Of a DNA stretch of 64,000 bases, positions 50,370 to 59,835 are shown piece after piece. The notes below the pieces were generated by a model. It saw only the letters and a program-made list of their open reading frames with translations. It did no database searches and was not told the origin of the DNA. Position 1 is the stretch's first letter. The number at the start of each line of letters is the position of its first letter. A program made the translations under genes and the position numbers. This DNA comes from Bacteroidota bacterium (lineage in GTDB: Bacteria > Bacteroidota > Bacteroidia > Chitinophagales > Chitinophagaceae): NCBI GenBank assembly GCA_018267915.1, contig JAFDXN010000060.1, positions 434,001-498,000 on the forward strand, in the 5' to 3' direction.

Positions 50370-52802
50370 CTCTACACCAAGGCCCCATACGAAGCGTCCG
50401 TTTTTGTTGAAGTCGAAGGTAGGCGCCCAGTGGTAGTAATAGCCCAGGTTAAGTGTGAAGTAGTATAGGTTCAGGTATTTGAGCCTGAGTATGTCATTGA
50501 GCATTATTCCGCTCTCATGGTAAGCAGTATTTGGCACTGAGAATGAAACGAATTTATGCACCTCCGGATGCTGCATGGTACCGTAAAGGATGTTGTGACC
50601 GATGCTGATATATGGAGCGAAACCCAGGCCCGTGCCGGGTATGCTGGCTTTAAACAACCGCCAATCAAAATCGTGGCGCCAGATGAGGCTCACAAAGGCG
50701 TCGCTGTAATAATCGTAAGGGTACATGGTGAGCAATCCGCCGAAAGCATAGATGGAAAGGTTGTCGCCATATCTGAAACCGTTGCCTGCGAACATTTTGC
50801 TGAGGGGAAGCGGCTTGTCGCTAAAAGATTTTCCGCCTTCGAGTAAAAAGTGTTCATAGCCAAGACGATTGATGTGTTTATGATACAGCAATGCACTACT
50901 CAGCTGTACGAACTTCGATCGGTCTGCACCATATTCCAGGAAGCCTGTTTCCAATTTAATATACCAGATAGGGTAGCGTGTGCCCGTGCGATAATAAGTG
51001 CCAAACGCAGGGGCCGTGCGTTCACCGTAGGCATAGCGCAGTTTTACAGAAGCCTCCCTGGCCGTGAAGGTGGTGTAGTCGGTGCTTTCATAGTTGAAAG
51101 CATACTTGTACAGCGGTGTTATTTTTTCGCGGTAGGCGGCAAATTCGCCGGTCCAATAGCCAAAGCGTTTTGTCGCCACGCCTCCATCGGTCTCTATCCT
51201 GTCCACGCGACTGAGCAGGTACATACGCAGGTAGTTTTTGTCGAGGTCGCGGTTGAGGCTTATGCGCCCGGGATCGCGCAGGTCTTTGTTGTAGAAAAAG
51301 CGGAAAGTGAAATCCTTATACCTGTCGAAGTAGGCTTCGATAAAGCCGCCATATTTCATATCCATATCACCGAAGCCATAGCCAAACCAACCACCCACCG
51401 ACAGCCATTTGACGAGTTTCTCGTTGGTCTGCAAACCCAGCCCCAGCCTCGTTTTTTCGAACCTGTTGTAGCTATACAGGCGGGCGAGATCAAGGTCTAC
51501 AGGGCCTATGGGAATTTTTGCCTGCCCAAGTTTACTGAGGTATTGCAGGTATTTGTCAATATGCGTAGCTGTGACGAGACTGTCCATGAAAACATAGGTT
51601 CGCTGCTCTTTATGATCGAGTGCAACGGGACGCAGTGCGTTCCATTCGGCATCGCCCAACTCATCTGCCTTATTATCGAGCCGTATGGTGTGCACCTTGT
51701 CAAAGCGGAATTTTTTGTCTTCGGTATAGCTCACAGAGTCGATATTGGTATTTCCCTTCATTGTCACTGTGTACTTATCCTTATCGCTTTTGAGTGTGTA
51801 GTTGAGTATATAGTTCAACTGGTTTGGGAACCATTTGCCTTCGGTCTTTTTATATTGCTGCTCGATCTTTATGGAGCGGTCGAGTTGCTTATCGTACACA
51901 CCGGCCAGCAGGTAAGCAATAGCGTAGCCATCTGAATTGATGTACACCCGTCCTTTCAATTCCTCATAGCCTTTCTGTGGGCGGAAACTCAATATCCAGA
52001 TGGTGTCTGTGCCCTGCAGTATCTCATCCTCCAGGTTGAAATCGTAGTGGGTAAAGAAACCTTTGCTCACGGGGTTATGATAGTCTTTGCCATTGAGTTT
52101 TATGTAGTCGTTGTAGGCGTGAAAGGGTAGTATGTCTGTAGCCATATTGGTGAACATGGACTTCTTAAAGCCTGAAAGCCTGCTGCCGGTAACATCCTCC
52201 TGCAACTGTTGGGGTCTCCGCCATGTACGCGTACTGTATGTTTCGGACATTAGCAAGTGCTGGTTATCGATGAAGTCCCGCATCTCCTTTGCGTCCTTAC
52301 TCGTATCTTTTGCCAATATAGAATCGGGTACGAGCACATCGGCTGTCATCTTGTAGTACATGCGGCAGCGATACCAATCGTACTTCTCGGGGTTGTTCTT
52401 ATCCCTATTGGCAATCGCAGCGTTGAGTATATGGCGCATCTTGTCGTAAGGCGGTTTTATCACTACTTCTTTTAGTGCGCCTCCACCGGAGTTGAGTATA
52501 ACCAATGAATCTCTTAAAGGCAGTTGCAGTTTTTTAGGTTCATAGCCAAGGTATGAGATCTCGATATAGCTGGCCTTATCTGCATCCCTAAGATCAAATC
52601 TGCCATAGAGGTCGCTTACAGTGCCATGGCCCGTATTGCCGAACTTTATTGTTGCAAATGGTAAAACCTGCTTGGTGACAGCGTCTATTACAATGCCGGT
52701 AAACGGTGTTTGTGCGCGGGCAGTCTTGCAAAATGCCACTGTGAAGCAAATCAGTACGATCCTTGCGAAGTATATTGCCGTGTACCAGGTTTTTTTTTGC
52801 AT
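50364..52802 (-). CDS. DUF5686 / carboxypeptidase-regulatory-like outer-membrane protein
   Basis: 812 residues. Signal peptide (AIYFARIVLICFTVAFCKTARAQ in parts), then a CarboxypepD_reg-like beta-sandwich (residues about 32-112: GIVIDAVTKQVLPFATIKF, GRFDLRDADKA), then the DUF5686 region with WYRCRMYYKMTADVLV, and a C-terminal beta-barrel-like part ending WGLGVEL. Members are outer-membrane proteins of Bacteroidota of unknown function. Overlaps aspS by 6 bp tail to tail. Confidence 0.88.
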   Translation of the reverse strand: MQKKTWYTAIYFARIVLICFTVAFCKTARAQTPFTGIVIDAVTKQVLPFATIKFGNTGHGTVSDLYGRFDLRDADKASYIEISYLGYEPKKLQLPLRDSLVILNSGGGALKEVVIKPPYDKMRHILNAAIANRDKNNPEKYDWYRCRMYYKMTADVLVPDSILAKDTSKDAKEMRDFIDNQHLLMSETYSTRTWRRPQQLQEDVTGSRLSGFKKSMFTNMATDILPFHAYNDYIKLNGKDYHNPVSKGFFTHYDFNLEDEILQGTDTIWILSFRPQKGYEELKGRVYINSDGYAIAYLLAGVYDKQLDRSIKIEQQYKKTEGKWFPNQLNYILNYTLKSDKDKYTVTMKGNTNIDSVSYTEDKKFRFDKVHTIRLDNKADELGDAEWNALRPVALDHKEQRTYVFMDSLVTATHIDKYLQYLSKLGQAKIPIGPVDLDLARLYSYNRFEKTRLGLGLQTNEKLVKWLSVGGWFGYGFGDMDMKYGGFIEAYFDRYKDFTFRFFYNKDLRDPGRISLNRDLDKNYLRMYLLSRVDRIETDGGVATKRFGYWTGEFAAYREKITPLYKYAFNYESTDYTTFTAREASVKLRYAYGERTAPAFGTYYRTGTRYPIWYIKLETGFLEYGADRSKFVQLSSALLYHKHINRLGYEHFLLEGGKSFSDKPLPLSKMFAGNGFRYGDNLSIYAFGGLLTMYPYDYYSDAFVSLIWRHDFDWRLFKASIPGTGLGFAPYISIGHNILYGTMQHPEVHKFVSFSVPNTAYHESGIMLNDILRLKYLNLYYFTLNLGYYYHWAPTFDFNKNGRFVWGLGVEL

Positions 52803-52929
52803 GTTAGCCGTCAGGCAGGTAGTGTTTTGGTGCTGCTAAGTTCATAATTGCACCTGAACTTTTCTCGTAGTTTCAACAAATTTAGCTTCAGTGGATGGCT
52901 GTATAGTAACGCATATTTGAAAATAATAT

Positions 52930-52959
52930 TTTGTATTATTAACGGGCTTATTATCTTTA
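52930..52959 (+). promoter_or_regulatory. Promoter of the 191-residue lipoprotein gene
   Basis: TTTG (52930-52933), 18 bp, TATCTTTA (52952-52959). The spacer holds AACGGGCTTATTAT, closely shared with 43265-43279. Confidence 0.6.
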
Positions 52960-52979
52960 TACTGCGTAAAATGTAGTTC

Positions 52980-53555
52980 ATGAAAAAAGTTTTCCTAGGG
53001 TGCATGCTTATTGCAGGTTTAGGCGTATTAGTTACGTCCTGCAATAATGGTGATTATAATGCGAATCCCAGCAAACCCACAGATGTTCGCAACCCATTGA
53101 ATCCTAATTCTGGTGTTACGATCCCCCTGGGACGTATACAGGCGCAAATAGACGGGAGTCTGCGTGTATTTGACCAAAAGGCAGGCTGGACCGATTCGAT
53201 GGCAGAAACGTTAATAGGCCAAGGATTGAAGTATGACAATATGCATACCACAGAGTTCCTGGGTTTTTCCCTGAGTCCATATAAAGGGAATACGGGAGAA
53301 TATTATATTTACGATTCGCTAAGCAATGATGTCTTTTACGGTAGTATGGATACTACTGATAACACTGTGTACCTGCTGTATAACGGCAAGATAGTTACCG
53401 GTGGCAGCGGCCAGGGCGATGTCAATCTGAAAGGTACAGAAAGTGCGCGCGTAAGAGGGACGTTTTCTGCAACCGTTTACCAGGTCATCCCGACGCTGGA
53501 TTTCAGTCAAACACACCAGATCACAAGCGGCGAATTTTATTTGCCTAAACATTAA
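52980..53555 (+). CDS. Putative lipoprotein of unknown function
   Basis: 191 residues. Lipoprotein signal MKKVFLGCMLIAGLGVLVTSC with lipobox VTSC and an NNGDYN start of the mature part. The rest is beta-rich with several Gly-Asp and Thr-Asp turns (TGGSGQGDVNLKGTESARV). No family recognised; small Bacteroidota lipoproteins of this type usually sit in the outer membrane. Own promoter upstream and hairpin after the stop. Confidence 0.75.
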   Translation: MKKVFLGCMLIAGLGVLVTSCNNGDYNANPSKPTDVRNPLNPNSGVTIPLGRIQAQIDGSLRVFDQKAGWTDSMAETLIGQGLKYDNMHTTEFLGFSLSPYKGNTGEYYIYDSLSNDVFYGSMDTTDNTVYLLYNGKIVTGGSGQGDVNLKGTESARVRGTFSATVYQVIPTLDFSQTHQITSGEFYLPKH

Positions 53556-53581
53556 GAAAGCTTAAGAAGATAATTATCATG

Positions 53582-53601
53582 CAGCCTCTTTAGGGAGGCT
53601 G
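53582..53601 (+). terminator. Weak terminator-like hairpin
   Basis: CAGCCTC-TTTAGG-GAGGCTG, 26 bp after the lipoprotein stop; only a poor T-tract follows. Confidence 0.45.
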
Positions 53602-53613
53602 TATCAATTTATG

Positions 53614-54039
53614 TCACATTAGCGCTCCGCCGGATAGCCACACTTTTATTTTGGATATTGAACAACTATCTATGATATAACGGGGCGGCATGGGCAATGC
53701 GTATTGACTGTGAAGAATACAGTGATACAGCTTCGACCCATAAATACCGTCCCCGCGGAAATCATATTTAAGGTAGCTTCTGAGAGACGAGGAGTCCTCC
53801 AGATCAAGTCCACCATTTGCGGTCACAATTGTTCCATGGCATGAGTAACAATGATCGTTGAAAATGGGCCGGATGTCCTTAGCGTATGTAATACCGGTGG
53901 TGTCGCAAGCGGACAAAACCGCGGAAGGAGGAATTGGCATTTCGGCTGGCTTATGCTGACACGCAACTAATGCCACAATAAAATTCGCAATTAAAAAGAA
54001 ACTGACGTGGAATTTCACATTGTGAAATTCCACGTTCAT
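53614..54039 (-). CDS. Small c-type-cytochrome-like lipoprotein
   Basis: 141 residues from the ATG at 54039 (MNVEFHNVKFHV). A hydrophobic segment FLIANFIVALVAC forms a lipoprotein signal with lipobox VAC; the mature part has one haem-binding motif CYSCH (in NDHCYSCHGT) after ITYAKDIRPIFNDH and a LPMPP segment that may supply the methionine ligand. This is the pattern of the small membrane-bound cytochromes of Bacteroidota. Just downstream of the ATG the DNA forms a perfect 14-bp hairpin. An in-frame start at 54087 would add 16 residues and put the hairpin inside the gene. Haem attachment would need the Ccm system, of which CcmB is encoded at 15.9 kb. Confidence 0.75.
   Translation of the reverse strand: MNVEFHNVKFHVSFFLIANFIVALVACQHKPAEMPIPPSAVLSACDTTGITYAKDIRPIFNDHCYSCHGTIVTANGGLDLEDSSSLRSYLKYDFRGDGIYGSKLYHCILHSQYALPMPPRYIIDSCSISKIKVWLSGGALM
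54005..54035. repeat. Perfect 14-bp hairpin at the start of the cytochrome-like gene
   Basis: ACGTGGAATTTCAC, loop ATT, GTGAAATTCCACGT. On the mRNA it begins 1 nt after the AUG codon. Confidence 0.85.
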
Positions 54040-54159
54040 TATTAAGCTAAAGTTAATGGATGAGAAAATGCCGATATAACGGGACATAACCTATTCAAAG
54101 GGGGAATTTCGGTAGCCGATCTTACGGGCGGGCAATATTGTGCCGGCGATAACGAGCAT

Positions 54160-56673
54160 TTATCTCAGCAGCGTTAACTCACCTTTACGGGAATATATTG
54201 CCGTCTGCCCCAGAACGTGGTATCGAAGATACCAGAAGTAAGTTCCACTCCCGGCAGGCTTACTTTTAAAAGTACCATCCCAGCCAGGGCCGTTTTGCTG
54301 GGCGTGGTATAGCCGTTCGCCCCAACGATCGTAAACCGACAATTCATCGATGGAGATGTTCGGGTTATCGGTTATCAGCCTGAAATAGTCATTTATGCCA
54401 TCATTATTAGGCGAGAAGGCTGAGGGCAGCCATGCTTCAGCGGGGATGTTGGTAGCGGTGACCAGGTAATGGCACTCATCGCGGCATGTAGCGTTATGGA
54501 CCACGCAGGTGTAATGCTGTTGCCAGTCGATGGCTGTAACAATGAGTGGATCGCAACCGGTGCATATGAGGCTATCGTCTTTATACCACTCTATGCGTCG
54601 AGCGGGGCTGCAGGCAGGTAACCCGACGGTGCTTTGATACTGTGCCGTAATGGACGTATCGGTAAAGAGCGGTGCCGGTGGGGGCAGGACATAAAGGGAT
54701 GTGTCGCGGTACACAACGCCGAAGGCATTTGAGGCACGCAAACGTATTTGATACGATCCCTGGCTGAAATAGCAGATATCAGGTGGATAGGGGCCGTAAA
54801 AAGTATCTGGCGTTCCCCCCGGGAAACTCCACTCCAAACTGGTTATGTTAGTAAAAGAATCCAGCCTGAAACCGATACATTGGTTTTCGCAAATGGTGTC
54901 TGTGTTCATTACAATGTCCGCATCACCGGGCTGACAGCCCGTAATACGGGTCGTATCAGTATACAGGCCGCAAATAGTTTGCTTGCTGATCCAAAATACA
55001 CCAGGACTATCTACAGTCAGCATAGTTCCATGGGCGGCAGTATCCGACCATTCGTAGCCCGTGAAAAACGGGTTGGCAAGCATGGTATAAGGGAATGCCT
55101 GCTCGCACAACACAGTATCATTGGGCAGGAGGGAAGTGTTCAGTGGTGGATAAATAGTTACGTGGGCCGTGTCTGTGGTGCTGCAATAGCCATTGCTTAC
55201 TGTGAGGTAATAGACGCCGGAAACGGTGGCCGTATATATGCTATCTGCAGTGCCGTTTTGCCAGGTGTAGATGTAATTCCTGCCCCACGGAGCATTTAGG
55301 ACTATGGGGATGTTATTACAACTCGTGGTATCATGGAGATCAAACCGGATGTTATTGAAACTAACTTTGAAAGTATCGATCCGGATGCCGCAGGCGGTAA
55401 TGGTGCGCAGCCAGTATGTAGCTGCTGAATCGCAGAGGATAGATGCGGATGTAGCTCCTGTACTCCAGAGATACGCTGAGCCGGGAATTGGCGCTTTAAG
55501 TGTGTCTTTATCGATACATGCTATGACCGTATGGATGAAAGGGACGTTGGTACGGATGACATCGTTTGGCAAACCCAAGCCGACAGAGGCCGGCGAGACA
55601 TCGACGGCGTCCGTTTGCAGGTTGCAAAAAGGGCTATCAAGTTCCGGGTATTGTATCAAGCCGAGTTTGTAATGGGATGACCCGAAATATAGCTTTTTAT
55701 CGGGGCCTACCCTCATATCTGTACCATTGGCATACTGGCCGCCAGGCAACAATTTGGGTTGCGATGAAGGTTGCGTCAAGTCGGACTGGTAAAAGCGTTG
55801 CATTCCCAGGTTTGTTATTGACATCGTGTAAAGCTTATTGCCGGAAGGCGAAAAAGCAAGTGAGTAAAACTGGTCGTATACGGAGTCGGTAACCTTACCC
55901 TTAATAACCAGCCTGTCGAATAACAAATGACCTGTATTAAGGTCGAAGTTGAATAGCTGGGTGGTGTTCGTGCCAGGCTTTTGCGGATCGCCATTACTAT
56001 TCAGACATCCGATCTTTTCGCCATTGTTGTCTGACTTGATCATACCTATTGAATAGTCGGCATCGAGCCCCGTTGATGATACCACCGGAATGGTATTGAG
56101 ACCGGCCGCCGTTAGCTGAAAGGCGTGGAAAACAGGTTCTGCCTGTTTGTGATCGATAATCCATTTCTCGCAGCCACCGGTGCCGATAGCGGTAAGCATT
56201 TCGGAAACATTAGAATCCAAAATGATATTTTTCTGTACCAGGTCGCCAAGGCCATTCTCAAGCGACATATCGACGATACTGTACCGAAGATAAACGTCCG
56301 GAAAGTCCTCTCTTTGAGAGGCAATGAATATGTAGTATTTCGAGGGAGCGGCAATATCCTGAACAATCAGTACGCCCTGAGCTGAAGAGGTCAGACTGTT
56401 TCCCAACAGGCCATAGCCGTTGGGCATAAGGTTATTGTTTTTATTCCACACATTGAGGCCATTTGTATAAAACAGCAGGTTGCCGCCACCATCCGAAACA
56501 GAGGCCACACTTTCTACCGCTTCTATGTCTGTTTGAAAGGGCGCAGGCGGATCAGTTTTGAAATCGAGACCTCCATATATCCCGAAGGCCCAGACATAAT
56601 CTTCCTTCTGACTGTAAACTGCAGAATGAAAAAATAAAAGAACGGCAATGAGGAGCGTGGAAATTTTTATCAT
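54160..56673 (-). CDS. Large secreted protein with T9SS type B sorting domain
   Basis: 837 residues. Signal peptide MIKISTLLIAVLLFFHSAVYSQ, a propeller-like N-terminal half (to about 385), several Ig/PKD-like modules (TATVSGVYYLTVSNGYC, PGGTPDTFYGPYPP), and a C-terminal type B sorting (CHU_C) domain with LPSAFSPNNDGINDYF and VYDRWGERLY. Type B cargo is usually anchored on the cell surface and is common among gliding-associated proteins. No catalytic motif seen. The gap to rplQ is 165 bp. Confidence 0.92.
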   Translation of the reverse strand: MIKISTLLIAVLLFFHSAVYSQKEDYVWAFGIYGGLDFKTDPPAPFQTDIEAVESVASVSDGGGNLLFYTNGLNVWNKNNNLMPNGYGLLGNSLTSSAQGVLIVQDIAAPSKYYIFIASQREDFPDVYLRYSIVDMSLENGLGDLVQKNIILDSNVSEMLTAIGTGGCEKWIIDHKQAEPVFHAFQLTAAGLNTIPVVSSTGLDADYSIGMIKSDNNGEKIGCLNSNGDPQKPGTNTTQLFNFDLNTGHLLFDRLVIKGKVTDSVYDQFYSLAFSPSGNKLYTMSITNLGMQRFYQSDLTQPSSQPKLLPGGQYANGTDMRVGPDKKLYFGSSHYKLGLIQYPELDSPFCNLQTDAVDVSPASVGLGLPNDVIRTNVPFIHTVIACIDKDTLKAPIPGSAYLWSTGATSASILCDSAATYWLRTITACGIRIDTFKVSFNNIRFDLHDTTSCNNIPIVLNAPWGRNYIYTWQNGTADSIYTATVSGVYYLTVSNGYCSTTDTAHVTIYPPLNTSLLPNDTVLCEQAFPYTMLANPFFTGYEWSDTAAHGTMLTVDSPGVFWISKQTICGLYTDTTRITGCQPGDADIVMNTDTICENQCIGFRLDSFTNITSLEWSFPGGTPDTFYGPYPPDICYFSQGSYQIRLRASNAFGVVYRDTSLYVLPPPAPLFTDTSITAQYQSTVGLPACSPARRIEWYKDDSLICTGCDPLIVTAIDWQQHYTCVVHNATCRDECHYLVTATNIPAEAWLPSAFSPNNDGINDYFRLITDNPNISIDELSVYDRWGERLYHAQQNGPGWDGTFKSKPAGSGTYFWYLRYHVLGQTAIYSRKGELTLLR

Positions 56674-56785
56674 AAATCGTTTGTGTCTAGATCCTGTCTA
56701 TTAAATAAAGACGTAAAAGACTTAAGATAAATTTGCCCGGCTCTCCCTTTTTACATTGCTGTTACAATGAGTAAAAATGAAATAC

Positions 56786-56817
56786 ATGAAAAATGGCTGC
56801 CTGTAGGGCAGCCATTC
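56786..56817 (-). terminator. Terminator of the alpha ribosomal operon
   Basis: AATGGCTGCC-TGTAG-GGCAGCCATT, with a T-run on the minus strand after the stem; about 22 bp after the rplQ stop. Confidence 0.8.
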
Positions 56818-56838
56818 AAAAAATACACTATTATAACC

Positions 56839-57402
56839 TTACGCAGTAGTCTCTTCAGAAGAGCCTTCTGCTGCTGGGGCCTCATTGTTTTCGGTTGCTT
56901 CGCTTGCAGGAGCCTCAGTTACTTCGGGCGCCGGAGTTTGAGCTACGGGCGCTGCTTCCGCCTTCTTAGGGGCAGCAGACGAAGAACGGCGGCTACGACG
57001 TGTTTTCTTAGCTGCGGTATCTTTTGATTCTTTAGTATAGATCTCGTTGAAATCAACCAGTTCTATCATTGCCATGTCAGCGGCATCGCCCATACGGCGC
57101 GGCAGCTTAATGATACGGGTATAACCACCGGGGCGGTTTGCCACTTTGTCGCCAATAACACCGAATAGCTCAGTAACTGCATTCTTATCCTGCAGATAGC
57201 TGAAAATAGTACGGCGGTTGTGCATATTGTCGTTCTTAGAACGGGTGATGATAGGCTCTGCATAAACGCGCAATGCCTTTGCCTTTGCAAGCGTCGTTGT
57301 GATACGCTTGTGCTCAATTAGCTGGCAAGTCAGGTTGGACATCAATGCCTTCCTGTGTGAGTAGGTACGACCTAAATTTTTAATCTTGTCTCCGTGACGC
57401 AT
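56839..57402 (-). CDS. rplQ: 50S ribosomal protein L17
   Basis: 187 residues. The L17 core (MRHGDKIKNLGRTYSHRKAL; TTLAKAKALR; GGYTRIIKLPRRMGDAADMAMIELV in parts) ends near residue 125, followed by a tail of about 60 residues rich in Ala, Pro, Glu and Thr. Such tails on L17 are common in Bacteroidota. Last gene of the operon, 119 bp after rpoA, where the DNA can form an AT-rich hairpin (AAAGTCAAAAG ... CTTTTGACTTT). Confidence 0.96.
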   Translation of the reverse strand: MRHGDKIKNLGRTYSHRKALMSNLTCQLIEHKRITTTLAKAKALRVYAEPIITRSKNDNMHNRRTIFSYLQDKNAVTELFGVIGDKVANRPGGYTRIIKLPRRMGDAADMAMIELVDFNEIYTKESKDTAAKKTRRSRRSSSAAPKKAEAAPVAQTPAPEVTEAPASEATENNEAPAAEGSSEETTA

Positions 57403-57521
57403 GACATTTGTTTTTTATTCCCTCATACCGTGTCAGGAATTATGAGGTACTCTGTTAGGTAAAAAGTTAAAAGTCAAAAGCAAAAACTTTTAGGTTTTCA
57501 CTTTTGACTTTTTAATTAAAT

Positions 57522-58517
57522 TTAATCTTCGCTCCTGTGGAATTTGCTGATATCCATACCGAAGTGCAGACCGCGTTCGCCGAGTACCTGCTCAATTTCA
57601 GACAATGATTTCTGCCCGAAGTTGCGGAATTTCATCAGTTCTTCCTGAGTATATTGTACCAGCTCGCTCAGTGAATTGATCTTGGCAGCTTTCAGGCAGT
57701 TGAATGCACGCACTGAAAGTTCCAGGTCTTCGAGCGGGGTATTCAACACCTTGCGCAGTTGCAGTGTTTCTTCGTCTACTACGGTTTCTTTTTCTTCACG
57801 TTTAGTATCCAGTGATATGTTCTCATCAGTGATGATCATCAGGTGCTGGATGAGAATGCGCGATGCTTCTTTAACTGCTTCTTCCGGATGTATAGTACCA
57901 TCGGTAGCTACTTCCATGATCAGCTTTTCGAAGTCGGTGCGTTGCTCAACGCGGGTATTTTCGATGCTGTATTTTACGTTTTTGATCGGGGTGTAGATCG
58001 AGTCGATCGCGATCATGCCTGTAGTACCGTCTTTAGGGCGGTTTTCTTCAGCAGGTACATAGCCACGACCTTTGCCTACGTGCAGTTCAATATGGAAGGT
58101 GGTGCCAGGCTCCATGCTGCATATTACCAGTTCGGGGTTCATTACCTGGAAGCTTGGCAGCGCGTCGCCGATCATGCCGGCGGTAAAGGTTTCTTTGCCT
58201 TTTATATTAAGCTCTACTTTGCTTTCTGTAGCCTCACCTTCAATTGATTTCTTCAGGCGTACCTGTTTCAGGTTGAGGATGATCTCGGTTACGTCTTCAA
58301 GCACGCCCTTGATGGTAGCGAACTCGTGATCTGCGCCTGCTATTTTGATAGCTGTGATCGCGTAGCCTTCGAGAGACGAGAGCAGCACGCGACGCAGTGC
58401 GTTACCGATGGTAACACCGTAACCTGGTTCAAGCGGGCGGAATTCAAACTGAGCTTCAAAATCAGTTGCTTTCTGAAGAACAATTTTATCCGGCTTTTGG
58501 AAATTCAATATGGCCAT
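57522..58517 (-). CDS. rpoA: RNA polymerase alpha subunit
   Basis: 331 residues, full length. N-terminal dimerisation/assembly domain (FEFRPLEPGYGVTIGNALRRVLLSS in parts) and C-terminal domain (LNTPLEDLELSVRAFNCLK, RNFGQKSLSEIEQVLGERGL) that contacts promoter UP elements and activators. The end HFGMDISKFHRSED is usual for the phylum. Encoded between rpsD and rplQ. Confidence 0.98.
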   Translation of the reverse strand: MAILNFQKPDKIVLQKATDFEAQFEFRPLEPGYGVTIGNALRRVLLSSLEGYAITAIKIAGADHEFATIKGVLEDVTEIILNLKQVRLKKSIEGEATESKVELNIKGKETFTAGMIGDALPSFQVMNPELVICSMEPGTTFHIELHVGKGRGYVPAEENRPKDGTTGMIAIDSIYTPIKNVKYSIENTRVEQRTDFEKLIMEVATDGTIHPEEAVKEASRILIQHLMIITDENISLDTKREEKETVVDEETLQLRKVLNTPLEDLELSVRAFNCLKAAKINSLSELVQYTQEELMKFRNFGQKSLSEIEQVLGERGLHFGMDISKFHRSED

Positions 58518-58581
58518 ATTGAGATTTTTAGTTTTTATTTTTTATAATGTCCGATGGCCTCATGCGAGGCCAAAGGGATTA

Positions 58582-59187
58582 TTATTTAGAATACAATTCG
58601 ACGATCAGCTGTTCCTTGATGTTTTCAGGAACATTGTCACGCTCAGGATGCGCGAGGTAAGTACCTTTCATATCCTTTTCGTTCCACTCTACCCAGTTGA
58701 TGCGCTGGCCTTTGCCGCGGATCTGACCAGTAACGGTAGTGTTAGCCTTGCTCTTAGGTTTCAGCTCGATAATATCACCTGCCTTCAACCTGTAAGAAGG
58801 TACGTTTACCACGTCGCCATTCACCATGATGTGCTTGTGCGATACCAGCTGGCGTGCTGCCGGGCGGGTGGGGGCGATGCCCATGCGGTAAACGGTGTTG
58901 TCGAGACGAGCTTCGAGCAGCTTGATGAGGTTTTCACCAGTTGCGCCCTTCATACGGGCAGCCTCCACATAAGTGTTACGGAATTGCTTTTCCAGAACGC
59001 AGTAAGTGTACTTTGCCTTCTGCTTTTCTTTAAGCTGAACGGCGTATTCGCTCTGCGTTTTGCGCTTTTTTGAAACGCCGTGCTGACCCGGAGGGTTGCT
59101 GTTCTTACCGAGGTTCTTTCCTGAGCCCAGTATTGGTTCGCCGAAAATGCGGCAGATCCTGTTTTTTGGTCCTGTATAACGTGCCAT
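58582..59187 (-). CDS. rpsD: 30S ribosomal protein S4
   Basis: 201 residues. MARYTGPKNRICRIFGEPILG start, the S4 RNA-binding domain with RLDNTVYRMG and VSHKHIMVNG, and the end ENIKEQLIVELYSK. S4 nucleates 30S assembly and often autoregulates this operon. Spacing to rpsK is 142 bp, larger than in a tight operon, AT-rich with no obvious gene. Confidence 0.98.
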   Translation of the reverse strand: MARYTGPKNRICRIFGEPILGSGKNLGKNSNPPGQHGVSKKRKTQSEYAVQLKEKQKAKYTYCVLEKQFRNTYVEAARMKGATGENLIKLLEARLDNTVYRMGIAPTRPAARQLVSHKHIMVNGDVVNVPSYRLKAGDIIELKPKSKANTTVTGQIRGKGQRINWVEWNEKDMKGTYLAHPERDNVPENIKEQLIVELYSK

Positions 59188-59329
59188 GACGATTTTTGTT
59201 TTAACTGTCCCGTCTCATTTAAAAATCGTAAAAGCCGATCCGGTACAGTATTTTGTTATTGAATATTGATAATTGAAAATTCTTATTGACTATTACGGTC
59301 AGACTATGGATACCGTGACAGCAGTGTGA

Positions 59330-59731
59330 TTAAACGCGGCGCTTTTTAGGCGGGCGGCAACCATTGTGGGGCAACGGAGTTACGTCTTTGATAGAGGTAA
59401 CTTCGATACCCACTGTAGTGAGCGCACGGATGGCGCCTTCGCGACCGGACCCGGGGCCTTTTACAAACACATCAACCCGTTTCAGGCCTGCATCTACGGC
59501 TACTTTACCGCAGTCCTGTGCCGCCATCTGGGCTGCATACGGAGTGTTCTTTTTAGAACCCCTGAAGCCCATTTTACCGGCTGAAGACCAGGAGATAACC
59601 TGACCACTCTTATTGGTAATGCTAACGATAATGTTGTTGAATGTTGCGCTGATATGCACGTCACCATGCGGATCAACTTTTACTACGCGCTTTTTTGCAG
59701 CGGTCTTTGCAGACGATTGTGCTTTAGCCAT
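59330..59731 (-). CDS. rpsK: 30S ribosomal protein S11
   Basis: 133 residues. Core motifs: DVHISATFNNIIVSITNKSG, GFRGSKKNTPYAAQ, VKGPGSGREGAIRAL and end PHNGCRPPKKRRV. The N-terminus has a basic extension. S11 lies in the 30S platform near the mRNA exit. 104 bp after rpsM, a gap with a GC-rich stretch but no terminator. Confidence 0.98.
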   Translation of the reverse strand: MAKAQSSAKTAAKKRVVKVDPHGDVHISATFNNIIVSITNKSGQVISWSSAGKMGFRGSKKNTPYAAQMAAQDCGKVAVDAGLKRVDVFVKGPGSGREGAIRALTTVGIEVTSIKDVTPLPHNGCRPPKKRRV

Positions 59732-59835
59732 TTGTTGTTTAAATAAAGGTGTTCAAAAAACATTAAGCCGCTGTTACACGGCCCCTTGCCACCCCTCCCC
59801 GCAGCACCAAGGCGGATCCGGCGGTGGCCCGGATA

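Noticed and set aside
50850..51935. 361-codon plus-strand frame opposite the DUF5686 gene
   Set aside because: Antisense shadow: the sense frame covers the whole stretch with a recognised outer-membrane protein, and the antisense product has no motif.
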